Positions 25,381 to 32,756 of a stretch of 38,299 bases of DNA are shown here, piece after piece. Each line of letters opens with the position of its first letter. Positions within the stretch are counted from its first letter, which is position 1. The translations under genes and the position numbers were made by a program. Under the pieces are notes generated by a model. It had not been told where the DNA came from. It saw only the letters and a list, made by a program, of their open reading frames with translations, and made no database searches. Source of the stretch: Acidimicrobiia bacterium (GTDB taxonomy: Bacteria; Actinomycetota; Acidimicrobiia; Acidimicrobiales; Poriferisodalaceae); NCBI GenBank assembly GCA_022827265.1, contig JAJDTF010000070.1, forward strand, positions 1-38,299, written 5' to 3'.

Positions 25381-25432
25381 GGCCCGGCAGCGTAATCTCG
25401 CGGCCCGGACTCGACGCTGGCTTGGAGGTCCG

Positions 25433-26668
25433 ATGGCGGCACCGTTGGACGATGTGAAGGTGGTCGAGGTGGACAGCTGGATGGCCACCCCCTCGGCAGG
25501 GGCGATCCTGGCCGACCTCGGCGCCGACGTGATCAAGGTGGAGCCGCTCGACGGCGACCCGGCCCGGGGCTTCAGCCGCCCGGCGAAGCTGCCACCGGAG
25601 ATCAAGGACTACGACTTCCAGTTCGACGTCGACAACCGCGGCAAGCGCTCGATCGCTGTGGACCTGGGCTCACCGCAAGGCCAGCAGGTCGTCCACCGGC
25701 TCATTGCCGGCGCCGACGTGTTCATGTGCAACCTGCTCATCCACCGCCAGGAGCGGTTCGGGCTCGATCCTGCGAGCGTCACAGCGGTCAACCCGCGCAT
25801 CGTGCACGCCACGCTGACCGGCTATGGCACCACCGGGCCCGAGGCATGGAGGCCGGGCTACGACGTGACAGCGTTCTTCGGCCGATCGGGCATCTACGAC
25901 GCCATGCGGGAGGGACCCGACGGCGCAGTGCCGATGGCGCGCCCCGCCCAAGGCGACCACACCACGGGCCTGGCACTCGTCGGTGCCGTGCTCGCGGCGC
26001 TGCGCTTGGCCGAGCGCACCGGCGAGGCGCAGGTCGTGGAGACATCGCTCTACGAGACAGCGGTGTGGACCCAGGCGTCCGACTACGCCATCACCGCCAT
26101 GGACCGGGCGCCGCTGCGGCAGCGCGCCCGGCAGAACATGATCATCCCCACCGCAAACCGCTACCCCTGCGGCGACGGCAAGTGGGTGGTGCTCAACATG
26201 CCCCAGGACAGCGCTTGGCCGCTGCTGTGCCGGGTCATCGAGCGGCTCGACTGGCTCGACGACGAGCGCTTTGCCGACATCCGCGGCCGGTTCGCCCACA
26301 TGGGAGAGATCGTGGCCGGCATCGACGAGGCGCTCGCGCACCGCACCCGCGACGAGTGGGGCGAGATCTTCGATGCCGAGGGAATCATCTGGGGCCCGGT
26401 GCTGGGCCTGCACGAAGTCGCCGACGATCCCCAAGCCGAGGCGCTCGGCATGTTTCCCACGCTCGACAGTCCCGACATCGGCCCCTATCGCAGCGTCGGC
26501 ATCCCGATGCGTTTCGCCAACGCCGATGTCGGCCCCCGCGGCCCCTCGCCCAAGCTGGGCGCCGATACACGCGAGGTACTCGCCGCCGCCGGCATGTCCG
26601 AGGCTGAGATCGACGACCTGATTGCCAACCGCGCTGTGGGGGATACACCTGTAAGCGAGTCGGACTGA
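25433..26668 (+). CDS. CaiB/BaiF-type (family III) CoA transferase
   Basis: A 411-residue enzyme that moves CoA between carboxylic acids. Visible family elements are VKVVEVDSWMATPSAGAILADLGADVIKVEP at the N-terminus, SIAVDLGSPQGQQ, the GYGTTGP loop (130-136), and the nucleophilic Asp in QGDHTTGLAL (D175). ATG 25433 has GGAGG 4 nt upstream. The C-terminal AAAGMSEAEIDDLIANRAVG is the usual end of the family, but 11 further residues follow. A similar tail, in a separate frame, appears at 28255-28323 beyond the small island. Confidence 0.9.
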   Translation: MAAPLDDVKVVEVDSWMATPSAGAILADLGADVIKVEPLDGDPARGFSRPAKLPPEIKDYDFQFDVDNRGKRSIAVDLGSPQGQQVVHRLIAGADVFMCNLLIHRQERFGLDPASVTAVNPRIVHATLTGYGTTGPEAWRPGYDVTAFFGRSGIYDAMREGPDGAVPMARPAQGDHTTGLALVGAVLAALRLAERTGEAQVVETSLYETAVWTQASDYAITAMDRAPLRQRARQNMIIPTANRYPCGDGKWVVLNMPQDSAWPLLCRVIERLDWLDDERFADIRGRFAHMGEIVAGIDEALAHRTRDEWGEIFDAEGIIWGPVLGLHEVADDPQAEALGMFPTLDSPDIGPYRSVGIPMRFANADVGPRGPSPKLGADTREVLAAAGMSEAEIDDLIANRAVGDTPVSESD

Positions 26669-26687
26669 CTGCAGCCGGAGGCCAGAC

Positions 26688-26837
26688 TCAGACGCGCCCC
26701 GGATGCCGAGCGCGCAGGAGCAACGCCAGCACGCGCCGCCACAAGGACGGCAACCCGAAGTCGAAAATCAGTCCGCGGCTGACATCGACACGCGGATAGC
26801 GCGTCGAACGGCCGTCGGGTGCTTTCGTCGAGTCCAT
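26688..26837 (-). CDS. possible 49-residue small protein
   Basis: ATG 26837 begins a 49-residue frame that lies 5 bp after the stop of the membrane protein gene on the same strand. The product is basic (MDSTKAPDGRSTRYPRVD... then LWRRVLALLLRARHPGRV) with a likely amphipathic C-terminal helix. No clear ribosome binding site or family is seen. The tight spacing is the only support. Confidence 0.3.
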   Translation of the reverse strand: MDSTKAPDGRSTRYPRVDVSRGLIFDFGLPSLWRRVLALLLRARHPGRV

Positions 26838-26842
26838 CGCAG

Positions 26843-27370
26843 TCACAGTAACACCCACACGAAAGGCACCAAGTAGACAAACAGCAGCGTGAGAACAGCT
26901 TGGGCACCGACGAGGCGCTGGGCACGCCGCACGATGTCCTCGTTGTAGTTGAAGTGCTCCAAGAAAGTGATCACAAGGTGGCGCCGCAGTCGTGGCAGCC
27001 CGTCGACGCTTCCAGGGAAGCTCGTCAGCTGGTCGAAGTCGGCTACTTCTCTCCAGTGTCTCGCCACCGTGTGGGTGTTGATCCACGTGGCCCCATTGAA
27101 GAGTGCGACTGCCGCGAAGGCACCTGCGACGATGAGTGCCCGAACGCCCACTGCGGCCGATGTGTCGGCGGATTCCGGCCGGGACGCGACAGCGACCGAA
27201 ACGGCGGTCACGAAGATCGCCGTCATCGCAAGAAAGCCGGCGACGATCAGCTGGGATTGCCACTGCGCATTAGCTAGGCGAACGTCCTGCTTGTTCCGAA
27301 TTTCCCTCGCCTCCACGAGGACTTGATCCCACGCGCCAAGAGTGTCGCTGTCAGCTTGGTCAATGGACAC
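26843..27370 (-). CDS. hypothetical three-helix membrane protein
   Basis: A 175-residue protein starting at GTG 27370 with AGAGG upstream. The first 38 residues are charged and possibly helical. Two membrane segments follow (LIVAGFLAMTAIFVTAVSVAVA, about 41-62, and ALIVAGAFAAVALFNGATWI, about 78-97). A soluble, basic stretch then leads to a final hydrophobic segment at the very C-terminus (LTLLFVYLVPFVWVLL). No family is recognised. It is divergent from the GIY-YIG-like gene across a 283-bp gap, in which I see no clear promoter or gene. It may belong to a small accessory island. Confidence 0.65.
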   Translation of the reverse strand: MSIDQADSDTLGAWDQVLVEAREIRNKQDVRLANAQWQSQLIVAGFLAMTAIFVTAVSVAVASRPESADTSAAVGVRALIVAGAFAAVALFNGATWINTHTVARHWREVADFDQLTSFPGSVDGLPRLRRHLVITFLEHFNYNEDIVRRAQRLVGAQAVLTLLFVYLVPFVWVLL

Positions 27371-27653
27371 GGTGCGACCTCTTCACGACATTGCCATTGC
27401 CGGCTTCTAGCAGCTTCGCCGGCCATCTCGAGGCTGATTTTCGAGCTGCGCAGGATCGCCGATACGCCTCAGAGTTGAGACACCATCTCGACGGACTCAG
27501 CTTCGACAGTCGTTCACGGTTCGGGTACCGTCAGCAGCACAAGAGCGGTGCGAAGTTCCTGCGTCGGCGCGATCGTCGCGGGCGATGGCTCGGCGGTTGT
27601 CATGGCTGTGGCCACGGCTAGCAAGTAAGGCGCAGTCTGTGAGGAGCGAGCCG

Positions 27654-28277
27654 ATGACCAAGAGGGGTTACTCGCTATCGGATGGGGGCGAACGTTCTCG
27701 AGTCGATGTCGGCGGCAGGAAGCTCCGGCCGTGCGGTACCTATGCGGCATTCCAGCGCCACCTGAAGCGTGACGAGGAACCCTGCGAGGCCTGCACCGAG
27801 GCAGCCAGGCTCTGGCGGCTGTACACGAGCGTTCGCAGCAAATACTGGAGCCAGCGCAGGCGCGGCACCCATGTTCGCGACCTGAGGCCGCTGTTCGACC
27901 AAATGCGGCAGCGCGAAATCGACTACCGAGCGCTGGAACGGTGCTCTGACACTCCGCAACCACCGAGCCGCCGCTGGACCGTGTATCGGTTCGACTTCGA
28001 GAACGGCCAGCAGTACGCAGGCATCACTCAGCGATCGGCATGGGCCCGCGAAGCCGAACACACATCGGGCGACGAGCGCTTGACGGGCGGCTCAGCGCGC
28101 ATCAGCGATCTGGTTGCTGAAGGCGTCGAGTACGAACTTGTCATCGTTGCGACTGACCTGACCGAGGGCGAGGCATACGAACGAGAACGCATTGAGATCG
28201 CGCGACTCGAACAGCCGCTGAACGTTCAGGGGCCAGTGCGCACCAACCCGATCGCGCGCGCTGGGCCTAGCCGATGA
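27654..28277 (+). CDS. GIY-YIG-like nuclease-domain protein with N-terminal Cys motif
   Basis: A 207-residue protein. ATG 27654 has GAGGAG 7 nt upstream. The N-terminal segment CGTYAAFQRHLKRDEEPCEAC (C27, C44, C47) resembles the C-G-T-x-A-A-x-x-R-H...P-C-x-A-C segment common in actinobacterial phage-like proteins, possibly zinc-binding. From about residue 108 a GIY-YIG-like domain appears: TVYRFDFENGQQYAGIT (the Y...YxG pair), Arg132 in AWAREAEH, and AYERERIEIARLEQPLN with acidic residues and N190. This suggests DNA cutting, but the match is by eye. The last codons overlap the CoA-transferase-like tail at 28255 in another frame. A phage or mobile origin is plausible. Confidence 0.6.
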   Translation: MTKRGYSLSDGGERSRVDVGGRKLRPCGTYAAFQRHLKRDEEPCEACTEAARLWRLYTSVRSKYWSQRRRGTHVRDLRPLFDQMRQREIDYRALERCSDTPQPPSRRWTVYRFDFENGQQYAGITQRSAWAREAEHTSGDERLTGGSARISDLVAEGVEYELVIVATDLTEGEAYERERIEIARLEQPLNVQGPVRTNPIARAGPSR

Positions 28278-28323
28278 CGAGATCGACGGACTGATCGCGG
28301 ATGACGCTGTGCGCGAGGCATGA
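28255..28323 (+). pseudogene. 3'-tail remnant of a CaiB-type CoA transferase
   Basis: In a frame different from the GIY-YIG-like gene, this stretch reads RALGLADDEIDGLIADDAVREA and then a TGA. That is the typical C-terminal end of a CaiB/BaiF CoA transferase, and it resembles the end of the intact gene at 25433 (MSEAEIDDLIANRAVG). No more of a CoA transferase is seen upstream in this frame. It looks like the tail left when the island replaced or interrupted a gene. Confidence 0.5.
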
Positions 28324-28377
28324 GGGCCTCGCGTCTAAGTTCGCTTTCACAGACCGTTCAACGAGGAGGCGCCCGGA

Positions 28378-29223
28378 ATGCGACACGTCTTGATCGTGGC
28401 CAACCAAACTCTCGTCGGCAGCCACCTGCACGAGCGTGTGGAGCACATCCTGGCCGTCGATCCCGAGACCCGGTTTCACATCGTCGTGCCTGCGACCGGT
28501 GCGAACGGCCCTGATCCCGCGCGGGCGCTCGCCGGTGCACGCCGCCGGCTCAGCCAGGCGTTCGAGGCACTCGACGACATCGGTGCCCGGGTCACCGGCG
28601 AGGTGGGCCCCGCGCATCCGGTCGTGGCGGTCAACCTGGCCATCGACCGGCTGAATCCCGACCTCATCGTCTTGAGCACCTTGCCTGCCGGCGCCAGCAG
28701 GTGGCTGCATCTCGACCTGCCGCACCGGCTGCAGCGGCGCTTCGGCGTTCCCGTCGAGCACGTCTCGGCCGAGACGCAGACCGTCGATCGGGCAGGCACC
28801 TTCGAACCACCGGTGATCCACGCTCCCGACGACACGGTTCACGTGCTGCTGGCCGAGGAGAATCAGCACGACGTCGACGTGATCACCATGGCGCTCGCCG
28901 AGGCCGGCACCCGCAACCAGCTCCGTGTGGCCCATGACGGCGCGAACGCCCTGGCGTTCATGCGTGCAGTAGGTCCGTCAGAGATCGACCTCGTCCTGTT
29001 CGACCTGAAGCTGCCGGTGGTCAGCGGGTTCGATCTGCTCGCCGAGACGCGTGCCGCCGACGAATTCGACAAGGTGATGATGGTTGCGCTCACCACCGAC
29101 GAGGCCGCCGACGACCGTGCCCGCGCGTATGACCTCGGCGCGGATGCGTTCGTGATGAAGCGGCCCGACTACAGCCAGATGGCCCACGTCATCGACGACC
29201 TGCTGGCTGAAGTCGCGGGCTAA
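28378..29223 (+). CDS. universal-stress-like domain fused to a response-regulator receiver domain
   Basis: A 281-residue two-domain protein. Residues 1-130 look like a universal-stress-type alpha/beta domain (RHVLIVANQTL at the start, LIVLSTLPAGASRWL, then VPVEHV). Residues 153-281 form a receiver domain of the Rcp1-like type: acidic pair E160/E161 (LLAEEN), phospho-acceptor D209 (LFDLKLP), Thr near 239 (ALTTDEA), and K261 (FVMKRPD). No output domain follows, so it probably signals through partner proteins. ATG 28378 follows GAGGAGG. No histidine kinase is nearby. Its TAA overlaps the stop of the convergent thioesterase gene. Confidence 0.8.
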   Translation: MRHVLIVANQTLVGSHLHERVEHILAVDPETRFHIVVPATGANGPDPARALAGARRRLSQAFEALDDIGARVTGEVGPAHPVVAVNLAIDRLNPDLIVLSTLPAGASRWLHLDLPHRLQRRFGVPVEHVSAETQTVDRAGTFEPPVIHAPDDTVHVLLAEENQHDVDVITMALAEAGTRNQLRVAHDGANALAFMRAVGPSEIDLVLFDLKLPVVSGFDLLAETRAADEFDKVMMVALTTDEAADDRARAYDLGADAFVMKRPDYSQMAHVIDDLLAEVAG

Positions 29224-30173
29224 CCGGCGGCGCGGGCGGCGTTCATGCCGCCGGGGAACCCGATCTCGGCGGGTGCCTCGATCTGGCTCTGCAACACCCA
29301 GCCGAGCAGGCCGTGCTGGTCGCAGATGGCCGTGTGCGTGCCCGCCAGCCCCTGGGGTGCCACCACCGTGGCCGCGTCGAAGTAGAACCACTCCCCCGCC
29401 GGCACGCGCAGCAGCTGCAACGTCACGTCAGTGTTGATGTAGGCACCGCTGGACGGCGAGAAGTCCCACCCCACAGCCGCGCCGAGATCGGCCAAGGTCG
29501 CAACCCGCACCAGCGGTGACGTCTCCTCGCCGGCCATGAGCGCATGATCCAACCGCAGCCACGTGCGGCCCGGGCCCGGCTCCTCCGTCGAGCCGCCGAC
29601 GAAGCGAAAGTCCACGGCATCGGCGTTGAAGCCGGGACGCGGGTAGTCGATGTCGGGATTTGCTCCAGGGTCCGCGCGCTCGGCCGGGATCGGCGGCAGC
29701 GACTGCCCATCGCCCGGCGGCCCGTCTTCGTGGAGCGTCGGCGTCAGCCACTGCGACGATGCCCGCGCGACCAAGCGACCGCTCCCCCGGTGGCCCGACC
29801 CATCAGCGGCGGACCCCGAGCCGGCCGCTCCCGGTACCTCGCGCACCTCGGCATCGACCAGCGCAGTCCGCTTGCCACCCTTCACGATGGATGCAGTGAC
29901 CTCATAGGTCGCCATCGGCATGCCCGAGAGGATCTCGACCGTCAACCGGCTGCACACCTGCGAGATGCCGATCTGCCGCTGCTCGCGCTCCACCGCCCAG
30001 CCCAGCAGGCCGCCGATGGCACCGCCGTGCATCACCTGGTGCGCCCACGGACCGCGCGTCAGCTCGGTCGCGCGCACACCGCTGGGCTCCGAGACGAACA
30101 GGGCCGGGGGCATCGACCCCGGGACAGCTGCGTCTGGGGATTCAGGATTCGCGCCGTTGCGGTCGGATGCCAT
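29220..30173 (-). CDS. acyl-CoA thioesterase family protein (double hotdog)
   Basis: A 317-residue protein with two hotdog-like halves. The N-terminal half has GPWAHQVMHGGAIGGLLGWAVE and a SRLTVEILSGMP strand; the C-terminal half has DLGAAVGWDFSPSSGAYINTDVTLQLLRVPAGEWFYFDA and HTAICDQHGLLGWVLQSQI, typical of 4HBT_3/TesB-like thioesterases that hydrolyse acyl-CoA. A Gly/Ser-rich linker breaks the first half. ATG 30173 is used; GTGs at 30182 and 30179 are alternatives. It is convergent with the receiver-domain gene, the two stop codons overlapping. Confidence 0.82.
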   Translation of the reverse strand: MASDRNGANPESPDAAVPGSMPPALFVSEPSGVRATELTRGPWAHQVMHGGAIGGLLGWAVEREQRQIGISQVCSRLTVEILSGMPMATYEVTASIVKGGKRTALVDAEVREVPGAAGSGSAADGSGHRGSGRLVARASSQWLTPTLHEDGPPGDGQSLPPIPAERADPGANPDIDYPRPGFNADAVDFRFVGGSTEEPGPGRTWLRLDHALMAGEETSPLVRVATLADLGAAVGWDFSPSSGAYINTDVTLQLLRVPAGEWFYFDAATVVAPQGLAGTHTAICDQHGLLGWVLQSQIEAPAEIGFPGGMNAARAAG

Positions 30174-30264
30174 GTTCACCACGGCGACAAGCTAGGTGGC
30201 AGGATGTTGGATCGCCTGTTTCCGCGTTGGAGCGACGCAGGCGAGCCAGAGGGGAAGGGGCGAC

Positions 30265-31089
30265 GTGACCGACACTGCCACGGCGACCCCCGATGCGCCG
30301 TCGGTCGCCGAGGACATCGGCTGGTGGGCACGGCTGCACCCCATCGGCTGGCTTGCGGCCGCCACGCTTGTTTTCGGAATCATCGCCCGGCTGCTCTGGG
30401 ACACCGAATACTGGATCGGCAACCTGGTGTGGTGGAACTGGCTGGTGCTCGCGCTCGCACTGGCGATGGGCTTCTGGCACGACGGGTTGGACCGTTTCCG
30501 CCGAGGCGTCGAGACGATCTCCACCTTCAGCCTCACTGTGGCGTGGATCCTGGCGTGGGTGGTCTTCGGGCTGCAGCTGTTCAACGTCATCACTCGCTAC
30601 GGCAACGACCTCATCGAGACCGACATCCTCTTCGGCGAGACCACAAGCCTGGCGTGGCAGGCGTTCGGGCTCATGTTTCTCATCTCGATCAACTTCGGCG
30701 TGCGCGACGGCGTGAATCCGCGCATCGACTTCTGGTGGGCCAACTTCGGCGCCAAGCGCAAGGCCTGGCTCGACTTCATCATCCACTCCGCGCTGCTGCT
30801 GCCGTTCATCGTCATGGCCATCCGCATTCTCGAGGGCTACGCGGCCACCTCACTGGGCCGTCGGCACAACGGCGAATGGCCGAGCAGTTGGCGGGTGTGG
30901 GAGAGCTGGGAGCAGGGCGTCGATGCAGGCAGTCTCCCGGTGGGGCCGATCAAGGTGATGATCCTCATTGCGTTCATCCTGTTCGGCCTGCAGATCCTTG
31001 CGGAGATGATCAAGACCGGCTTCGTGATGATCGGCGACGAGGAGAAGGGCGACATTATCGAGCACGAGTCGCCGCTGCGAGTCGAGTAG
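30265..31089 (+). CDS. TRAP transporter small permease subunit (DctQ family)
   Basis: A 274-residue membrane protein. It is longer than the usual DctQ of about 160-200 residues because of two extra hydrophobic segments at the N-terminus (IGWLAAATLVFGIIARLLW and WLVLALALAMGFW). The core contains the DctQ region with TVAWILAWVVFGLQLFNVITRY, SINFGVRDGVNPRIDFWWANFG and a C-terminal helix. GTG 30265 follows GAAGGGG. It starts the cluster Q-M-P and is 7 bp before the large permease. Confidence 0.85.
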   Translation: MTDTATATPDAPSVAEDIGWWARLHPIGWLAAATLVFGIIARLLWDTEYWIGNLVWWNWLVLALALAMGFWHDGLDRFRRGVETISTFSLTVAWILAWVVFGLQLFNVITRYGNDLIETDILFGETTSLAWQAFGLMFLISINFGVRDGVNPRIDFWWANFGAKRKAWLDFIIHSALLLPFIVMAIRILEGYAATSLGRRHNGEWPSSWRVWESWEQGVDAGSLPVGPIKVMILIAFILFGLQILAEMIKTGFVMIGDEEKGDIIEHESPLRVE

Positions 31090-31096
31090 CCGCCCC

Positions 31097-32665
31097 ATGA
31101 GCGATCTGCTGGCCATATTCGGCATGGACACGGGTGTCTTTTTGGCGCTGACGATGTTCGTCGTCTTCATGGGGATGATCCTCACCGGCTACAACGTCGC
31201 GTTCTCGTTCGCCGCAACGGCCTTGGCCTTCGCGTTCATCGGCGATATCACCGGGGCGTTCAACACCGCCACGCTCAACACCCTGCCAGCGAAGTGGTTT
31301 GTGTTCATCAGCGACCCGGTGTTGCTCGCAGTGCCGCTTTTCGTGCTGATGGGGGCGATCCTGGAGCGATCCGGCATGGCCGAGCGGCTGCTGAATGCCG
31401 TCGGGATGCTGATGGGCGCGCTGCGCGGCGGTGTGGCCGCCGCGGTGGTGCTGGTAGGCACGCTGCTGGCCGCAGCGACCGGTGTGGTGGCGGCCACCGT
31501 CATCGTGATGGGCTTGCTGTCGCTGCCGGCGATGGTGCGGCTCGGCTACGACAACAAGCTCTCGACGGGGGCGATCACAGCTTCGGGCACGCTCGCGCAG
31601 CTGCTACCGCCCAGCATCGTGCTGATCCTGCTGGCCCAGCAGATGGGCGTCGGCATTCTGGGCCTGTTCGCCGGTGCATTGCTGCCCGGCCTGCTGCTCA
31701 GCGGGCTCTATGTGGCCTACGTGCTAGTCGCGTCTTGGTGGAAGCCCGACATGGGCCCGGCCATGCCAATCGAAGAACGCAAGCTGGACGGCAACCCGTC
31801 GATCCAGACCAAACTGCTGATTGCGACCTTGCTGGGCTTCATGGTCGGCTGCGTGATGCTGCTCAGGGACCTGCGCACGGCAGCCATCGCCGCCGTACTG
31901 GTGCTGGTCGTGAGCTTCGTAATCATGGCGTTCACGCGGATGCTGGCATGTGAGGTGCTCATCGCGATCGTGCCGATCGTGGTGCTCATCCTCGGCGTGC
32001 TCGTGTCGATCTTCCAAGGGATCGCCACGCCGTCGGAGTCGGGCGCCGTCGGCGTGTTCGGAGCGCTGGCGCTCACGGGCTTGAACTGGCTGTTCGATCG
32101 ATTGCTCATGCGCGAGGGCGCCACCCACATCACGCCCCAGTGGCGACTCAGCCGCGCTGCTGCAGTGCAAGCGGGCAAGTCGACCGCCAGCGTGGTGGTG
32201 CTGGTGATGACGTTGCTGTTCAGCTCCACCTTCTTCAGCGCTATGTTCTTCCAGCTCGGCGGCTCCGATCAGACCTCCAAGTGGCTCACCTCCATCGGCG
32301 GCGGCAAGCTGGGCTTCGTCATCATCGCGATGATCGCTGTGTTCCTGCTGGGCATCAACCTGGAATTCCTCGAAATCACCTTCATCGTGGTGCCGATCTT
32401 CGTACCGGCGATGGAGGTGCTGGGTTTCACCCAGGACGAGAAGATCTGGTTCGCAGTGATGATGGCGGTCAACTTGAACATGGCATTCATCTCGCCGCCC
32501 GTGGGGTTCTCGCTGTTCTACCTCCAGAGCGTGGCGCCACCCGAAGTGCGCACCGCCGACATTCACAAGGGCGCCATCCCATTCATGGGGCTGCAATCGA
32601 TCGCGCTGGTCATACTCGGGATCTTCCCCGGCATCACCTACACGTCGCTCGAGCTATTCAGCTAG
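31097..32665 (+). CDS. TRAP transporter large permease subunit (DctM family)
   Basis: A 522-residue polytopic membrane protein forming the sodium-coupled translocation unit of the TRAP importer. Family features include FVVFMGMILTGYNVAFSFAATALAF at the start, PLFVLMGAILERSGMAERLL, LPPSIVLILLAQQMGVGILGLFAGALLPGLLL, and FVPAMEVLGFTQDEKIWFAVMMAVNLNMAFISPPVGFSLFYL near the end. ATG 31097 is 7 bp after the small subunit gene. It is followed, after 91 bp, by the binding protein. Confidence 0.93.
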   Translation: MSDLLAIFGMDTGVFLALTMFVVFMGMILTGYNVAFSFAATALAFAFIGDITGAFNTATLNTLPAKWFVFISDPVLLAVPLFVLMGAILERSGMAERLLNAVGMLMGALRGGVAAAVVLVGTLLAAATGVVAATVIVMGLLSLPAMVRLGYDNKLSTGAITASGTLAQLLPPSIVLILLAQQMGVGILGLFAGALLPGLLLSGLYVAYVLVASWWKPDMGPAMPIEERKLDGNPSIQTKLLIATLLGFMVGCVMLLRDLRTAAIAAVLVLVVSFVIMAFTRMLACEVLIAIVPIVVLILGVLVSIFQGIATPSESGAVGVFGALALTGLNWLFDRLLMREGATHITPQWRLSRAAAVQAGKSTASVVVLVMTLLFSSTFFSAMFFQLGGSDQTSKWLTSIGGGKLGFVIIAMIAVFLLGINLEFLEITFIVVPIFVPAMEVLGFTQDEKIWFAVMMAVNLNMAFISPPVGFSLFYLQSVAPPEVRTADIHKGAIPFMGLQSIALVILGIFPGITYTSLELFS

Positions 32666-32698
32666 CTGCTGAGTCTCGCCAGGCCCGATACCGGCGCG

Positions 32699-32707
32699 TG
32701 CTAATTT
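32699..32707 (+). promoter_or_regulatory. possible extended -10 promoter for the TRAP binding protein
   Basis: TG at 32699-32700, one base, then TAATTT at 32702-32707 forms an extended -10 element in an otherwise GC-rich gap. A start about 7 bp on would give a leader of about 40 nt including the hairpin at 32718. It would let the binding protein be made in excess of the permeases. Confidence 0.3.
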
Positions 32708-32717
32708 TGCGCCCAGT

Positions 32718-32739
32718 AGTCGGCGCGCCTTGCGCGACT
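32718..32739 (+). promoter_or_regulatory. hairpin before the TRAP binding-protein ribosome binding site
   Basis: AGTC-G-GCGC-GCCTT-GCGC-GACT forms an 8-bp stem with one bulged G. It ends 2 bp before the GGGGAGG ribosome binding site (32742-32748). It could stabilise the downstream mRNA or slow read-through from dctM. Confidence 0.35.
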
Positions 32740-32756
32740 GTGGGGAGGCACTGCTC

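Noticed and set aside
27516..27531. Small ACGGT/ACCGT inverted repeat between the island genes
   Set aside because: Only 5-bp arms; expected by chance in this base composition.
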